This document shows, piece by piece, positions 22,560 through 34,644 of a stretch of DNA of 64,000 nt; within the stretch, counting starts at the first letter, position 1; every line of letters begins with the position of its first letter. The DNA comes from Lamellibrachia columna (lineage: Eukaryota; Annelida; Polychaeta; Sabellida; Siboglinidae). The stretch spans positions 15,757,509 to 15,821,508 of the forward strand of contig OY759270.1 of NCBI GenBank assembly GCA_963662155.1, read 5' to 3'. The position numbers and the translations under genes were made by a program. The notes under the pieces are model-generated. The model searched no databases. It saw nothing but the letters and a program-made list of their open reading frames with translations, and was not told where the DNA came from.

Positions 22560-24554
22560 CTAAACGACGTTGGTTAGTGCAATAAGGTAATGAACATAAC
22601 AATTTACATGCTTCCTGATATGCTGTCATTGATATCTCACTTTTTTCCAGTGGGATAGTAGTTTTGTATGTTAATATGCTGAATCAAACCATAAGAATGT
22701 AGAATACTATATTACATAACATAATAGCTATCACACGATCATGGGACCACTATCTGAATAAATGAATTAACATGGACAGTACATGTTCTCGCAATTTTAA
22801 TTCCACATATCCAAATTTGCTTCTTTCATAATTGTATACCTTGTGCAGATGTACATTGGGATATTAGAGTCATTTTTGCAAATACCTGTCTTAAGTATTT
22901 ACTTTGTTGTGTTTGACGTGTTATGTCATAAACTGTTGAAGAATAAGAGCAGATTATTTGGTAACAACTTTTTGTTTGCTTCACTCATTATAATGGGAGT
23001 TTTTAGTTTTAGAAAATGAGATAGCTTTAATATATGCAATTCACAAGATAATCCATATGTATGATGCCAACAGTGTACATTGCTGACAATCCTTGCTAAT
23101 TGCTTTTGTAACAAATAAATGCAGTCAATATTTGTTTTGTAGGTGTTTCCCCACACTTCACAACAACATGAAACACAAATCAGGTACTGTGAATAGTATA
23201 TTGTTTTAAGTGAGCATTTTTGTGTAGTAAATATTTTGCACTAGTAATTGCAATACTTTTCAAAGTTATCATCCTATTAAAACAACTAGAAATTTACTTA
23301 CATATATCATTTCAATATCATTGATTTTTACATTAGTGCTGGCTTTTCATAGTTACTAAATAGCATGACATTAATGTCCTACACATTATGTGATAATTGA
23401 TTAACTACAAACCACATAACCAATTAACCAAGTTGTTTGCCTGTCTTTGCTGAGTTTAAAAAATATTGGTGTCATCAGCAAAAAAATTAAATTGAACAGT
23501 TATGAACTACATGTATGTAAAGCACCTTGATTGATCAGGCCCTGTATATCTACTTTATTATTATCATATGTAAGCATCACTTCTATCCAGCTACACTGTC
23601 TCAAACGACAGTGAACACGAACATGAATGCAGAGTAATCACGGTTACACACAATCTTTACATTGCACATGATGCAACAGAGAGTTGTTCTGGATGGGGTA
23701 CAAAGGCTAGGATCCCTCTCCGACAATTGTCTAGATATCAGTCGCACACCCTTAACGAACCCCCTTAACCCTCCTTTCATGATTCTAAAATGGATTGCAA
23801 CACTCAGGATTAGGCACAGATGTTTTCTTTGGAGCCATCACCAGAGCCAGACTAACTAACACCTAAGCCCAGGGTTTTATATACAATCAACCCTGTGGGA
23901 TTGTAAATCCTATTGTAATGCACACAGCTGAGCATCAGTCCCCTGTCAGATCCATTGGGCTGATATGATACCTGTTACCAGATCCTTGGGCCCTGTCCTG
24001 TGATGTGTATTACCCCTGACACTTCCACTGTCACAAAGATAAACAGAATGCCTCCAAGTGGGCTGTAATGTGAAACCCTCCCAGGCTGGCTGCAATATGA
24101 TGCCAGCTAGTCTGGGCTGCAATATGATGCCAGCTAGTCTGATAAGAATGGTAACCTGTTAGCAAAATTGTAAAATTGCCACCATCCTAACTTCAAGTTG
24201 TTGTATCTCAAGAACTTACAATGGACCCATTCTAATTCTTTAATGGAACTTGTTGATGCAATGACCTTACTAATGGTCAAATTTGATTAAAATCAGAGTT
24301 TACTCATTTTGGGTCTATCAGGTCAAAAGTCAAGGCCAGTGACCTAAGTGACACTTGTAAAAACTTTTTTAACTGCCACATGAGTTTCTACTGTCAACAG
24401 TTGGAGACGAGTATCATTTCTGATCTGCTCCTCAAAAAAAACCAATGTATGGTACAACATGAAATTGGTGTCTTAATTGGAGGAGAGGGGATAGCGGCTG
24501 TTTCTTTTAGTGTCACACATCAAATTATTTCGAAAAGAAACATGTTTAATCACA

Positions 24555-24935
24555 GGTCATAAGGGTGCTGATCTCGAGAGCATGATCACAGGTCATAAGG
24601 GTGCTGACTTCGTGGGCATGATTACAGGTCATAAAGGTGCTGACTTTGAGGGCATGATCCTAGGTCATAAGGGTGCTGACCTCGAGGGCATGATCACAAG
24701 TCATAAGGTTGCTGACCTTGAGGGCATTATCACAGGTCATAAGGGTGCTGACCTCGATGGCATGATCACGGGTCATAAGGTTGCTGACCTTGAGGGCATT
24801 ATCACAGGTCATAAGGGTGCTGACCTCAAGGGCATGATCACGGGTCATAAGGGTGCTGACTTTGAGGGCATGATCACAAGTCATAAAGGTGTTAACTTTG
24901 GGGGCATGATCACAGTTCATAAGGCTGCTGACTGA
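24555..24935 (+). repeat. 36-bp minisatellite, about 10 repeats, copy 1b
   Basis: Same order of variant repeats as at 13,266, with three small substitutions. The frame 24,510-24,935 stays open. Confidence 0.85.
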
Positions 24936-26329
24936 TTACTGTTCATAAGAGTGCTGACTTTGTTCAAAGTTCAGAAGGGTGCTGACTTTGATCACAGTTT
25001 AGAAGGGTGCTGATTTTGATCACAGTTCGGAATATGAATATTGTTGGTTACAGCACGAATGATGATGACAGATGTAATTCAAGTTTTATGTTGAGGGAAC
25101 TCAAGTTAAGTAACGTAATAACATAATAATACTTAAAGAACATTGTATCAGAACCGACCAGATCAATTAACACCATCACATATTCACCAAAAGAGTACAT
25201 ACACGATTTGCTTCTACCATACTGTCAAATTATCATTTACAATATTAATCAAATATTATGAGGCACTGAGAAAATTTTCATCTGAATAGTAATACAGTAC
25301 CGTATCTAAAACTATGGAAGTGCAGTTGCTTCAAAGATACCTTTAGAGTACTTGAACATGCTTCAATTTTATTTTAGTGTTGTTTATGCATATACTTAAT
25401 TTTTATTAATTAAATTAACTTAAATTTTTCCATCCCATGAGCACTGAACTTTTTATTTTCAAGCTGTTCCTAGGAATATGGTAAACAATACAATGCATAT
25501 GTAGAGTGACCCTTTTAGTTTCATACCCTTTTCTCCTTCCTTTAAGGGTTTTATATAACATGAATATACTAGCTGATTCAACAGCACCTACATTGCTGTA
25601 TTCAAGGTTGATAGCTGCATACAATTCTTGACATTTCTCCCAAAATTCAACAACTCTATTTTGAGTTGGGATGTAATGCATCCCTTTCTGCTAGGCATGA
25701 AGGTAGGTGTTTGAGAAGTTTTCTCTTCTCTTCCCCATCAAACTTATGAATTAAAGTCTATCCATCCCATTCCCAGATACATCTTCCTATGTTCTAAAAC
25801 TGACACCACACAATTTGATGCACTTAAGCAAATCAATGAGGTATACAAAATTGGATTTTGAGAAAATGCCATTCTTTCCTTAGCATAATCAGTGACATCT
25901 TCTATGAGATTAGCTAGACGTCTGTCAGTAACTCAAAGCATCATATGCAGTTCATCCATGACTCCATGAGTGAAGGGAAGACTCACAAATGGTACAGACC
26001 TACATCCATACGAACTACTACGTGCATGTTCAGAAATGTCATGTATTGGCCTTACCACATCTTCACCGCAATAAGTCTTCATATTTAGTCACATCCCCTC
26101 GGTCATTTGAATGGACTCTGCAGTAAATGCATGCATGATTGGATATTGCTCCAGTCATGTCTAGTACCATAACAAGACATCTATAGTCTCCTCCCAGCAG
26201 ATTATTTGGTAACAACGTTTTGTTTGCTTCACACATGATGGGAGTTTTTAGTTTTACAAAATCAGATTATATAATAATATTATCAATAATTAATTTATTT
26301 ATGCAGTTCACAAGATAATTCATTTGTAT

Positions 26330-29300
26330 GATGGTAATAGTGTACAACAACCGAGAAATCCCTGGTTACAATCTTTGTTTAAACTCTGGGAACAAAAAGT
26401 AGGTCAGAACTTGATTATTGAAGCTTTCTGGGCTTTCTTACAACAGTGGGCAATAAATGTAAATATGGATTGTGATTTGTTTAGGGACACAGGAAGCTGA
26501 TTGTTCAATATTCATAAGATGCAACCATGTACACTCTCATGACTGAAATGATTAAATTGCATAGCAATTTTAACAATTTATATTTAATACCACTTAAAAG
26601 TCTCACTTCAATTGTTCAATCATTGCATGTTAGGAATATTCATTGCATATCAAGAATATTCATTAGTGTGATTTTGGTGCCCGTAAATTAGCCACCACCA
26701 AATTCATGGTCTGGGTGGTTCACATTAATAGGGTCATCTCGTGGGTGGATAAATGGTTATTTAGGGTCTCGTGTTAAAAACATATGAGTAGGTCTTAGTA
26801 GTGTATTTACTTACCTAGTTGGTGCACTAGGCCACCATCTCAGTTGAAATAGGGCTTTGTATTATACTCTATATGGTCACCTTGCAATCTATTGTATAAT
26901 TTGTTATTTCGTATATATTGTAAATATTGAATCGGATGCAATCAAGCCAGTTTCTGATTACTTCTGTTGTAACAGTTGCATTGAAACTGATGATTGGCTA
27001 AACTTTAGCCCACATTGAAATCACACTTACATTTACAGCAGAACACTGAATTCACACAACTGATGTGTACCTTTGTTTTTTTTTGTATAAAAGTGCTGAG
27101 AAAATTGTTGTAACCGGAATGATTACGTGTCCTCGATAGAACAACATGCATGTGTCGTTACAATTACGATACCAGAATAATTGCGACATAGAAACTGCGC
27201 TTCTAAGTGAGGATTTCTACGTCGTTGATGGCGTTGACAAGTATCAATGAGTGGAGCTGCTGAAGATTATCTGATGCAAACAGGACAACAATGCCTTTCG
27301 TGGTTCGTTGCCAACTCTTCCAGCACAGACAAAAGACCACATTGCTTAATTGCTGTTTACGAGCCAGCATGCGGGCAGTTCTTGCATTTAGCGTGTGTTA
27401 CATAACAATCGATGCGAAGTGGTCTGTTTCAACACACATGGTTTGTCCATAGCACACACTACGTGCTTCACGTGGACTTCTCTGTAACAGCTGATTTCAG
27501 CTAAATCGGTTGAAGTGCGTTGCGTTGACAGACAGTCAGACGAAATAGGTGAAAAAGAGGTGATACGAAACAGCTACTACGAAAACAAACGGTGCATCAT
27601 AAACAGCGACTTTATGACCTAACAGAATGCGGAATACCACCGAAGAAGTGTCACTGATTGGAACACAATTTCGGCCTCGATTCTCTAGGTTTGTGAATAA
27701 ACGTTATTTGGCTTTGTAGATCAATAATATATTATATTCTGTGGAATACACATATTTGATATAGTATTAATGTTGATACATATGCCGTTTCTGCTCGGAT
27801 TCTACAAACAATTGGCCATTCATATGGAGTTATGATTAATGTATTGGGACACTTTAATTACTTGTGACAACTATATTTCTCTTCTTCTGATGCAACTCAT
27901 GATTATGTATTAACCGCTTCCAAAATGTGACTAGATTGTGGCCGCACTGGAGAGTTCTAGTGATGTAGCCCTAGTACGAGTCTATATTAGGTAGAATGTC
28001 GGATTTGCGTAGTTTAGCAGGTTCATGTAGGCCCTATGTTGAATGGATATATTATTTGTTCTTCAATTGGATGGAGACGACACACTTTCTAAGCATTTGA
28101 CTGATTGTTGGCTAACGTAACTGTTGTGCGCATTTGTTCCACAAAGTAACGGCGATGGGAATGATTATATTCATAGATATTAAACAGATAATACCATTTA
28201 ATACAACTGTTCGATGATACTGTAGACAAAATAATAAACTTTTTCCACGTGTAGTGAGTTGCATTCCCAAGGTGCTGTGTTGGCTACGACGGGGACTGTT
28301 GTTTTTTACACTTTCTAAGAATTTTGACTGACTATTGGCTAACGTAACTGTTACGCGCATTTGTTTCACAAAGTAACGGCGATGGGAATGAATAGATTCA
28401 TAGATAATAAACAGATACTGCCATTTAATACAACTGTTCGATGATACTGTTGGCAAAATAATAAACGTTTTCCACTTGTCTTATGTTGCATTCCCAAGGT
28501 ACAGGTTATTGATGACAGTTAACGGGCCGACGTTGTTGTAGGCGCCATCTTAGAGTGAGCACTTCCGGCGCATGCGCATAATTTCCACCACTGAATCTGC
28601 ATAATTAAATATCAATAACATAGACTAGAAATATTACTGATGCATGTTATACATTTTGCTGTATTACAACTTGAACTAGGTCATATAAGAAACATTCTAA
28701 TGAATAAATTTTTATTTAAATGTTGTTATAACAGAAAAAACGTAAAGTGTACATGTTTCAAGAGTTCACACCACAAATTCGGCCGGAAGGGTTTACCAAC
28801 TATATAAACGGATAGACGTGTTGTCATAAGAGGTTGCTAGCTCAACACATAGGGGTTGTCAGTAGTTTGGGTGGAGGACTACACGATGGTCTGGGGGCTG
28901 ACAAACCTCTCCCCTGAGAGCTGCTCGATACGCAACTATAAGAGATTCGGTGACTGTGGATTGGTCTCTCCACCGACCGATAGGAGGTGCAACCAAATGG
29001 CTGATAATGGCCAAGTGTCACTCACGTCATTGGTCTCTTATTTTTTAAACAAAAGAATATCGATCTTTATATATTCAGATTCGGTTTATTATTCTCGATT
29101 CGCATTAGTTGATCAATCGGCATCAGTTTTATTGTCATCGTACCAAATGTCTGCCAATCCTTAATCAATTACATGTAAATTATTACGTTGATTTCCTTTT
29201 ACATGTAAATTATTACGTTGATTTCCTTCCTTGCGTTTTAGTAACTCGATGCTTTCATTATATCACTCTACGTCACTTCCAAAACAAAAAGGCTATACGA

Positions 29301-30106
29301 TGTTAGTGTTTTATGGCACTCCATAGAGCACTATGTGATGATGGCGCTATGTAGATATCATATTTTATTATTATTATTATTTTGGTGGTGACGTTCTCGA
29401 AACACCAGTGCCAGCAGCATATTAATATTTTACGAAAACTCCCAATTTGTTGGAGGTATGTGATTTTGACGAAACTTAACTTGTTCACACATTGGCAGCA
29501 TAGTAGCAGTGAATGTCATGAAGTTGTAGGATTTTTGATGGTCAAGTTTTCTACTAATCATGCGAAACGTTAACGTGACCATCTGCAGTTGTTCTGTTAC
29601 TACAATTTAATAATAGGACAAAACTGCTGGCCTCGACAATTTGAGAATGTGCCATGTTTTTAATTAATCCGCCGCCAAATCATGTGTGACATAGTTTTAG
29701 TTGAGGTACTTAGTCGTTTAACTATGCGTTGTGAGGCTGATGTGTTGTGTTTCGTGGTGAGACCGGCTTCTAACAGGGCACTGGCGGTAAAGATGGCCCT
29801 CCTGGCGGACAGTTCAAAAGAACGGCGAAGACGCGTAAAGAAAGTTATTGCTCAATTTTGTTATTGTTACTGCGAAATTCGTAGGTTATGATTTCGTATT
29901 TTTAGTTGTTTCGACATATGGACTGTTAGAAAACGAATATGGAATTCCTACGGAAGTGCAGTATGCGCTTATTATTCTGCTCAAATTCGATATCGCCATA
30001 TTATCGCCCCCATTTTCATACTGGAGGTGATTTTGCACCAGAAATAACGCAAATAGTCGCATGAAGACCCTACCCTGAATCACTGGCACTGCCATCAAGA
30101 CTAGCG
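26330..30106. repeat. X block, copy 2 (no gene seen)
   Basis: Nearly identical to copy 1, including the missing minisatellite. Two further small deletions are private to this copy: about 43 bp near 29,825, and about 130 bp where the text jumps to ATGAAGACCC at 30,061. The second removes a GTAAGTGACG splice-donor-like string present at 3,802 and 47,280. Confidence 0.8.
28083..28534. repeat. 226-bp tandem duplication, X copy 2
   Basis: Same paired arrangement as at 1,754, nearly identical in sequence. Confidence 0.85.
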
Positions 30107-30188
30107 ATGTCCGACAACTCTGAAGGGGTAAGACCACTATAGACCTTCCAGTTTATTGTTCCAAACGAAAATATAGTGTATTAAATTG
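30107..30188. repeat. 82-bp repeat P, left copy, unit 2
   Basis: Preceded by GACTAGCG, as at 3,954, and followed by GGCCACTC of transposase copy C. Its partner is at 38,049, so in unit 2 the pair brackets both transposases and the endonuclease gene. Confidence 0.85.
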
Positions 30189-32669
30189 GCCACTCTTCCT
30201 CCTTTAGTAGGTATGTGACAACAAAATTCAACCTACATGGATAGACATCAATTGAGTATCATTGTACAGAGCCTGAAAAAAACTTTAAAATGCCTTTGAG
30301 ATATTTGTTCTAGGTTGAATATTAGACAAGTTATGACATTTTAAAGATTAGGTGCACCACCCGTTTTTCGGCCTTGTTTTACTAGAAAAACAAAAGAAAA
30401 GTTGTGACCTTTTGGGCCAATTATGGTTCACTTTGAGAATACAAAGTGTCATAACTTTTTTAATACTGAAGAGATTCTAATGAAACTTTAGGGGAGATAG
30501 CCCCTTTAAAACACAAACTGTTGATGCAGTCTTCACTTAATTCATGATTTAAATAAATCATCAATTAATGATCTTAATTACTTTGATTGATAAACAATAC
30601 ACATTCATTGATAAATTAAAATATCAGAATGCAACATTTCCCCCCAATTTTTATTATAGTATTTTTTTCATTGCATCTATACCAAGAAATAACAAATGTG
30701 ATCATAGTACACTGTTTCTTTAGCTTTTTTCTATCTTTCTGGTAATAACTTGATGTTATTATTAATTAATAATTAGCTAAATTAGTGAATATCAACCGTT
30801 TCAGGACAGACCTGAATTCAATAAACCTCTGAAGTAAAAATCATGCAAAGTAAAGACATGTAAGGTTCTGCATATCAAGATATTATAATTAGTTCACCCT
30901 TAATTAACTGTCTGCCGTAATCGACCGACTCACTGGCCCATGCGTTTTTTTAGTTTTGATTGATTTTTTAGGGGTCTTTCATGTATTTTTTCAAAACTTC
31001 ACTCAATAAATACCCAGCCTAAAAAACTTGGGTAGGCTTACTATTAATATCATGAATAAGGTAGAAATAAACGTTTAGAAAGTTCAAGTAAATGTATGAA
31101 GTAATGATAATTTTTTTTAGCAGAATCAACAACCCACAAAATTAACTTAAATTCATAAAATAGAAGGTGCTAAATAATACAATACACCAAAAAGAATTAT
31201 TTTAGTATGTTCATGGTGGGCCACGGTCATTTAAACGATGACAAACAGGGGATTGTCGCTATGAAATTCAACCCGATCAACCATTTGTCGGTTTGACATG
31301 AAATTTTGCTAACTCTAGAAAACAATGTGCTAATAGTTTAATTTGCCTCAGATTTGGCACACACATAGACAAGTATATGGAAATACAAATTATAAAGGTT
31401 TGAAAGAAAAATTTAGTTACCTTCAGGTAAATGGTCGATGACTTTGACAGTCAAAAACTTTGACGTAAATATTTTTTGACTTCTACAAATCGGATTGGAA
31501 AATTTCGAAAACGACGCGTCAGCGGAACATGTTAACTACATCATCACAATGAGTGTTCTCCGGGAGCTCCTAAAATACGCCAGCCAAACGCGCAGCAAAA
31601 ACACGGTCACCGGGCGAACGAACGAGCACGGAGATCAACGTCGCGGCCAAAGCGATTAGCGCGTATGTAGGCCGATTGTCACGTACCTACCTTTAGGCTT
31701 TACTAATCGGAGCTTTGATTGTCTCCAATTTTCGCAGTAGAGAGTCCCCCGCTCCATAATTCAGCCTGTCAATGGCTGCACAATTTATTCTGTATGTGTA
31801 GAGCCACAATATCCTGGCAGCGACTTTGTTGTTCTACTACGACAAGACCCAGTGATTCTCGCTGAGCTATATCTGCTGTCCATGGATATGGTTACTGGAG
31901 CATCTTCAGGTAATCCTCGTAGCGTATTAATTGTCTTCATGTGGTCACGCTTTTTCGCCAAGTCTGCCAAAGTCATAGTTGCTGTCACATTGCCAACTTT
32001 GTTTGCAGTCCGTTGCATGCTACTTCGGTACGGTGGTGGTACATCTAAGCTAGCAATTATCACTCGCCCTTTAGCGATTCCTGTGGTAGATTCCTGCAGT
32101 CCCACCTGAAGGCCGACATTTGGAGCAGCAGATCTCTGCCCTGCCTTCTCAGTTGGTACTTCATGGTATAGCTTGAACATTTTTGATGTGTATCCACACT
32201 TAACACACCTGAGATTTTGTTTCCAGCAGAGGCCAACCTTGACCTCTGTATGCACTGTAAATCTAGGAACAGCACACAATTGACTGTCAATAAGGGACGC
32301 GTGCTCTGCAATGCACTCGTTATACATCTGTGTTGTTTTGTCTCTATGCATAATACGCATTTCTGATTGTGAGTCATCTTTCTTCAGGTATGTGGTTGTC
32401 AAGTCATCAGCAACACGTTTCTTTGGTCTCGTGAGTTTGGCGCCACCCGATTTGCCCTCAGCATCTGGGACTTCGATGAGTCCACCTGGTGTAACTTTGG
32501 CGACTCTTGTGAATTCGGCTTGCGTGAGTCTCGGCATCCACATGCTTGGTGTGGAATTGTCTGCAACGTCTTTCTTGGACGTGTGCACAGTGTGCCCCTT
32601 CTGAAAGCCACATCTCCTCACATTTTTGGCTATTCGGAACTTCTCCACATCTTCACTTTTCTTCTCCAT
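30189..32669 (-). pseudogene. Mutator-like transposase, internally deleted copy C
   Basis: The 5' half is readable: 31,785-32,669 encodes 294 residues, starting at the same ATG as the intact gene and running through the zinc ribbon to MDSRYSSARITGS. A 35-bp loss then shifts the frame. Next comes the 782-bp deletion at TGCACA shared with copies A and E. A 1.48-kb foreign segment (30,207-31,690) splits what is left of the 3' part, which ends at repeat P. Unlike A and E it has no hAT insertion. The second catalytic Asp and the Glu are gone. Confidence 0.9.
30207..31690. mobile_element. 1.48-kb non-coding insertion in transposase copy C, with short inverted ends
   Basis: Sequence unrelated to anything else in the window. 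The left end GTAGGTATGTGACAA and the right end TTGTCACGTACCTAC are inverted repeats with one mismatch. The flanks both contain CTTTA, but the right flank also has extra bases (CTTTAGG), so the target duplication is not clean. The interior is AT-rich with no long ORF; the last 180 bp are GC-rich with many CG dinucleotides. It is probably a non-autonomous DNA transposon of unknown superfamily. Confidence 0.6.
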
Positions 32670-33476
32670 GTTGATATCTGTATCAGAGTCAAAAACTTTT
32701 ACTATCTGACTGATCTGGGAGCAATCTGTCCAACTGACATTTAAGCAATGGCCAGAATTTTAGTGGGGTAGACCACTTGTCTGTCATGCTGCACAGCTAT
32801 TGGCTGAGCAAATACCCCATTGTAGGTTCTGAATAGAATTTACAACCTCGTGTAGTTGAAATCTGAGCAAAAAGTAGGCTTATCGTCACTGTAGATGCAA
32901 CAGGAGACACTCAAAAGCCCCAAACAGGCAGCATCCTGTTCTATCTCGTTGACAGGCAGTTGGCACCTTCAGTGACTTGAAATTGGGTCATCCGTGTCAG
33001 AAATGCGAAATGTTCACATGAAAACTTGTCAGATATATAGCTTGTTTTCACACATACCATAATTCGTTGTACTTTGAACACTCAATATTACCTATCAATG
33101 TTGTGAAATACACTGAAATGCTAGCTTTTTGCCCAAAAACAGTGCATATTTAAAAAAAAAAAATATATCTCAATAAAAAATTAGTTGACAATTTTAGTGT
33201 TGTATTGATGAAAATACCCCACATTTTGTGAAACACTTGTAAGATTTCCTATATCTCTGGCACAGCAAGCAGTGTGGGCTTTATGACTAAAGTGCATATA
33301 TGTAATTCAGCCCACTTGAAATTTTTCCCCTCACATACGGGGGCATGTCTCAGTGACATATCAATTAATGTGTAGCATTGCGATGTGGATTTGCTTCTGT
33401 GATTTATCGAGATAAAGGTTTTTCTTCGATTTGGTATAACTTTCGTGACGGTTTGTGAGATGTCGGAAATTAATTC

Positions 33477-33931
33477 TGGCACGGACCACAGTCAGAATCC
33501 ATCCGCCATTACATGCATAAAGAGTCCCAAGGAAAAAATTCATTGTGCAGATAGGGTTTATTTGTGAGAGCAGAAATTGTGTGCATGAGTGAGTGGAAGT
33601 GATGTTTTTGTGCACAGTAGCATCTAAGCTTTGAAATGATGCCATTTGTCAGTAGGTATACCAGTTGCGTAAGGACACAGTGGCTGTTAGGCAGGATGTA
33701 CTCATATTTGGGAAACCGGGGAATTTCATGGCAGAAATGCACGGGCCTCATGCTTTGAAGCAATTTGTGCGAAAAGGAGGTATGTCATTTTCACGAATTT
33801 CGCACACCAGGTGTCTTAGTGGGTCTGTCATTTTCTGTGAATTTAAAAAAAAATTGTAGGATAAATTTTCAATGTAGACGCAAGAACGTTATAATGGTCG
33901 TCTATGGGAAAAGTGACTGTGGTCCGTGCCC
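33477..33931. mobile_element. 455-bp TIR segment, block C
   Basis: Same segment, with the first base changed (TGGCACGG). It is followed by AATATGAAATTTAG and the endonuclease gene. Confidence 0.6.
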
Positions 33932-33965
33932 AATATGAAATTTAGACTGGCTTGTTACCAAGGCA

Positions 33966-34373
33966 ATGCATCATGGTAAAACAAGCATGGATGACATTTT
34001 TGTGAGAAAGTATAGGCGGAAAATCGAGTGTAAAACTGTCTTGTCAAGCAATAGCAGTTGCATGTTATGGACAGGATGTTGTATAAAATCATATAGGCTA
34101 ACGCAGTATGGTGTCATATGTGTGAAATTTCCTGCTTCTGGTGGTAATGCTGGGAAATGGAAGACAGTTCTTGTACATAGATTAATGTACATGCTACATC
34201 ATAATTTAAAAAAAATTCCTAAACATCTAAGTTGTAGCCATATTTGCAATGTCAGCTTGTGTGTTAATCCACAGCATATAACACTGGAGCCACTGTTTGT
34301 AAACAACAATAGAAGTCAGTGTGCCAGAAAGCAGCATTGTTTTGGTCACGGTCATTACCCCCAGTGTATTTAG
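33966..34373 (+). CDS. His-Me finger (HNH, I-PpoI-like) endonuclease, 135 aa, copy 2
   Basis: The same gene as at 17,531-17,938, with Ile for Lys at 40 and Ser for Arg at 117; neither is a metal or zinc ligand. All candidate catalytic and zinc residues (C32, H92, C94, C99, H104, N113, C119, C125, C134) are kept. Upstream is the GTCCGTGCCC end of the copy C segment; downstream, convergent, is the only intact transposase. The two genes could therefore travel together. At 135 aa it is a little shorter than I-PpoI (about 160 aa) and has essentially no N-terminal extension. Confidence 0.85.
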   Translation: MHHGKTSMDDIFVRKYRRKIECKTVLSSNSSCMLWTGCCIKSYRLTQYGVICVKFPASGGNAGKWKTVLVHRLMYMLHHNLKKIPKHLSCSHICNVSLCVNPQHITLEPLFVNNNRSQCARKQHCFGHGHYPQCI

Positions 34374-34644
34374 AAATTGTGCAGTTGAACAGGTGAGAGA
34401 CAAATCAATCAATTAATTAAGCCAGTCTTATCATTACTCACCAGTTTGTGTGTTTTTGCATGCTCGGCTGCTTGCCTGTCTGTCTGTGTGTCCATTCTTT
34501 GTTGTGGTCGCAGGGCTATGGGGTAATCCTGTCTTGAACTCCCCTCACATCCATGTGGGGGGAGTGTGTGGCATGTAATCCTCCTGGTGCCAAACGTGTG
34601 ACAGAGTTTATCATTAAGAAATGTCAAACAGGACATATGGCATG

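Larger units (their letters stand above)
1..26329. repeat. Tandem segmental unit 1 (26.3 kb, fused alpha + beta unit)
   Basis: The sequence starting at base 1 recurs almost unchanged at 26,330, and from about base 16 onward it also recurs at 42,945 and 59,671, all in the same orientation. Unit 1 is longer than the others because it holds two Y-Z segments in series. The first (to 14,164) resembles unit 3: hAT-interrupted transposase and DSPGHCAKYG fragment. The second (from 14,165) resembles unit 2: endonuclease gene between two transposases. The start of the window already lacks about 1.2 kb seen before the X blocks of units 3 and 4, so the preceding off-window unit ended like unit 1 does at 26,329. 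Confidence 0.9.
21698..26329. repeat. Z block, copy 1b (short form)
   Basis: Lacks the 2.97 kb that holds the DSPGHCAKYG fragment in copies 1a and 3: the text jumps at AAACGTTAAGTTTCAGG near 22,037, between two GTTAA strings. Then follow the CxxC ORF region, a gene-free stretch 22,600-24,550, the 36-bp minisatellite and an AT-rich tail. The tail stops at GTGTACAACAACC because about 1.2 kb, including the candidate two-exon gene, is deleted relative to copies 2 and 3. Confidence 0.8.
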
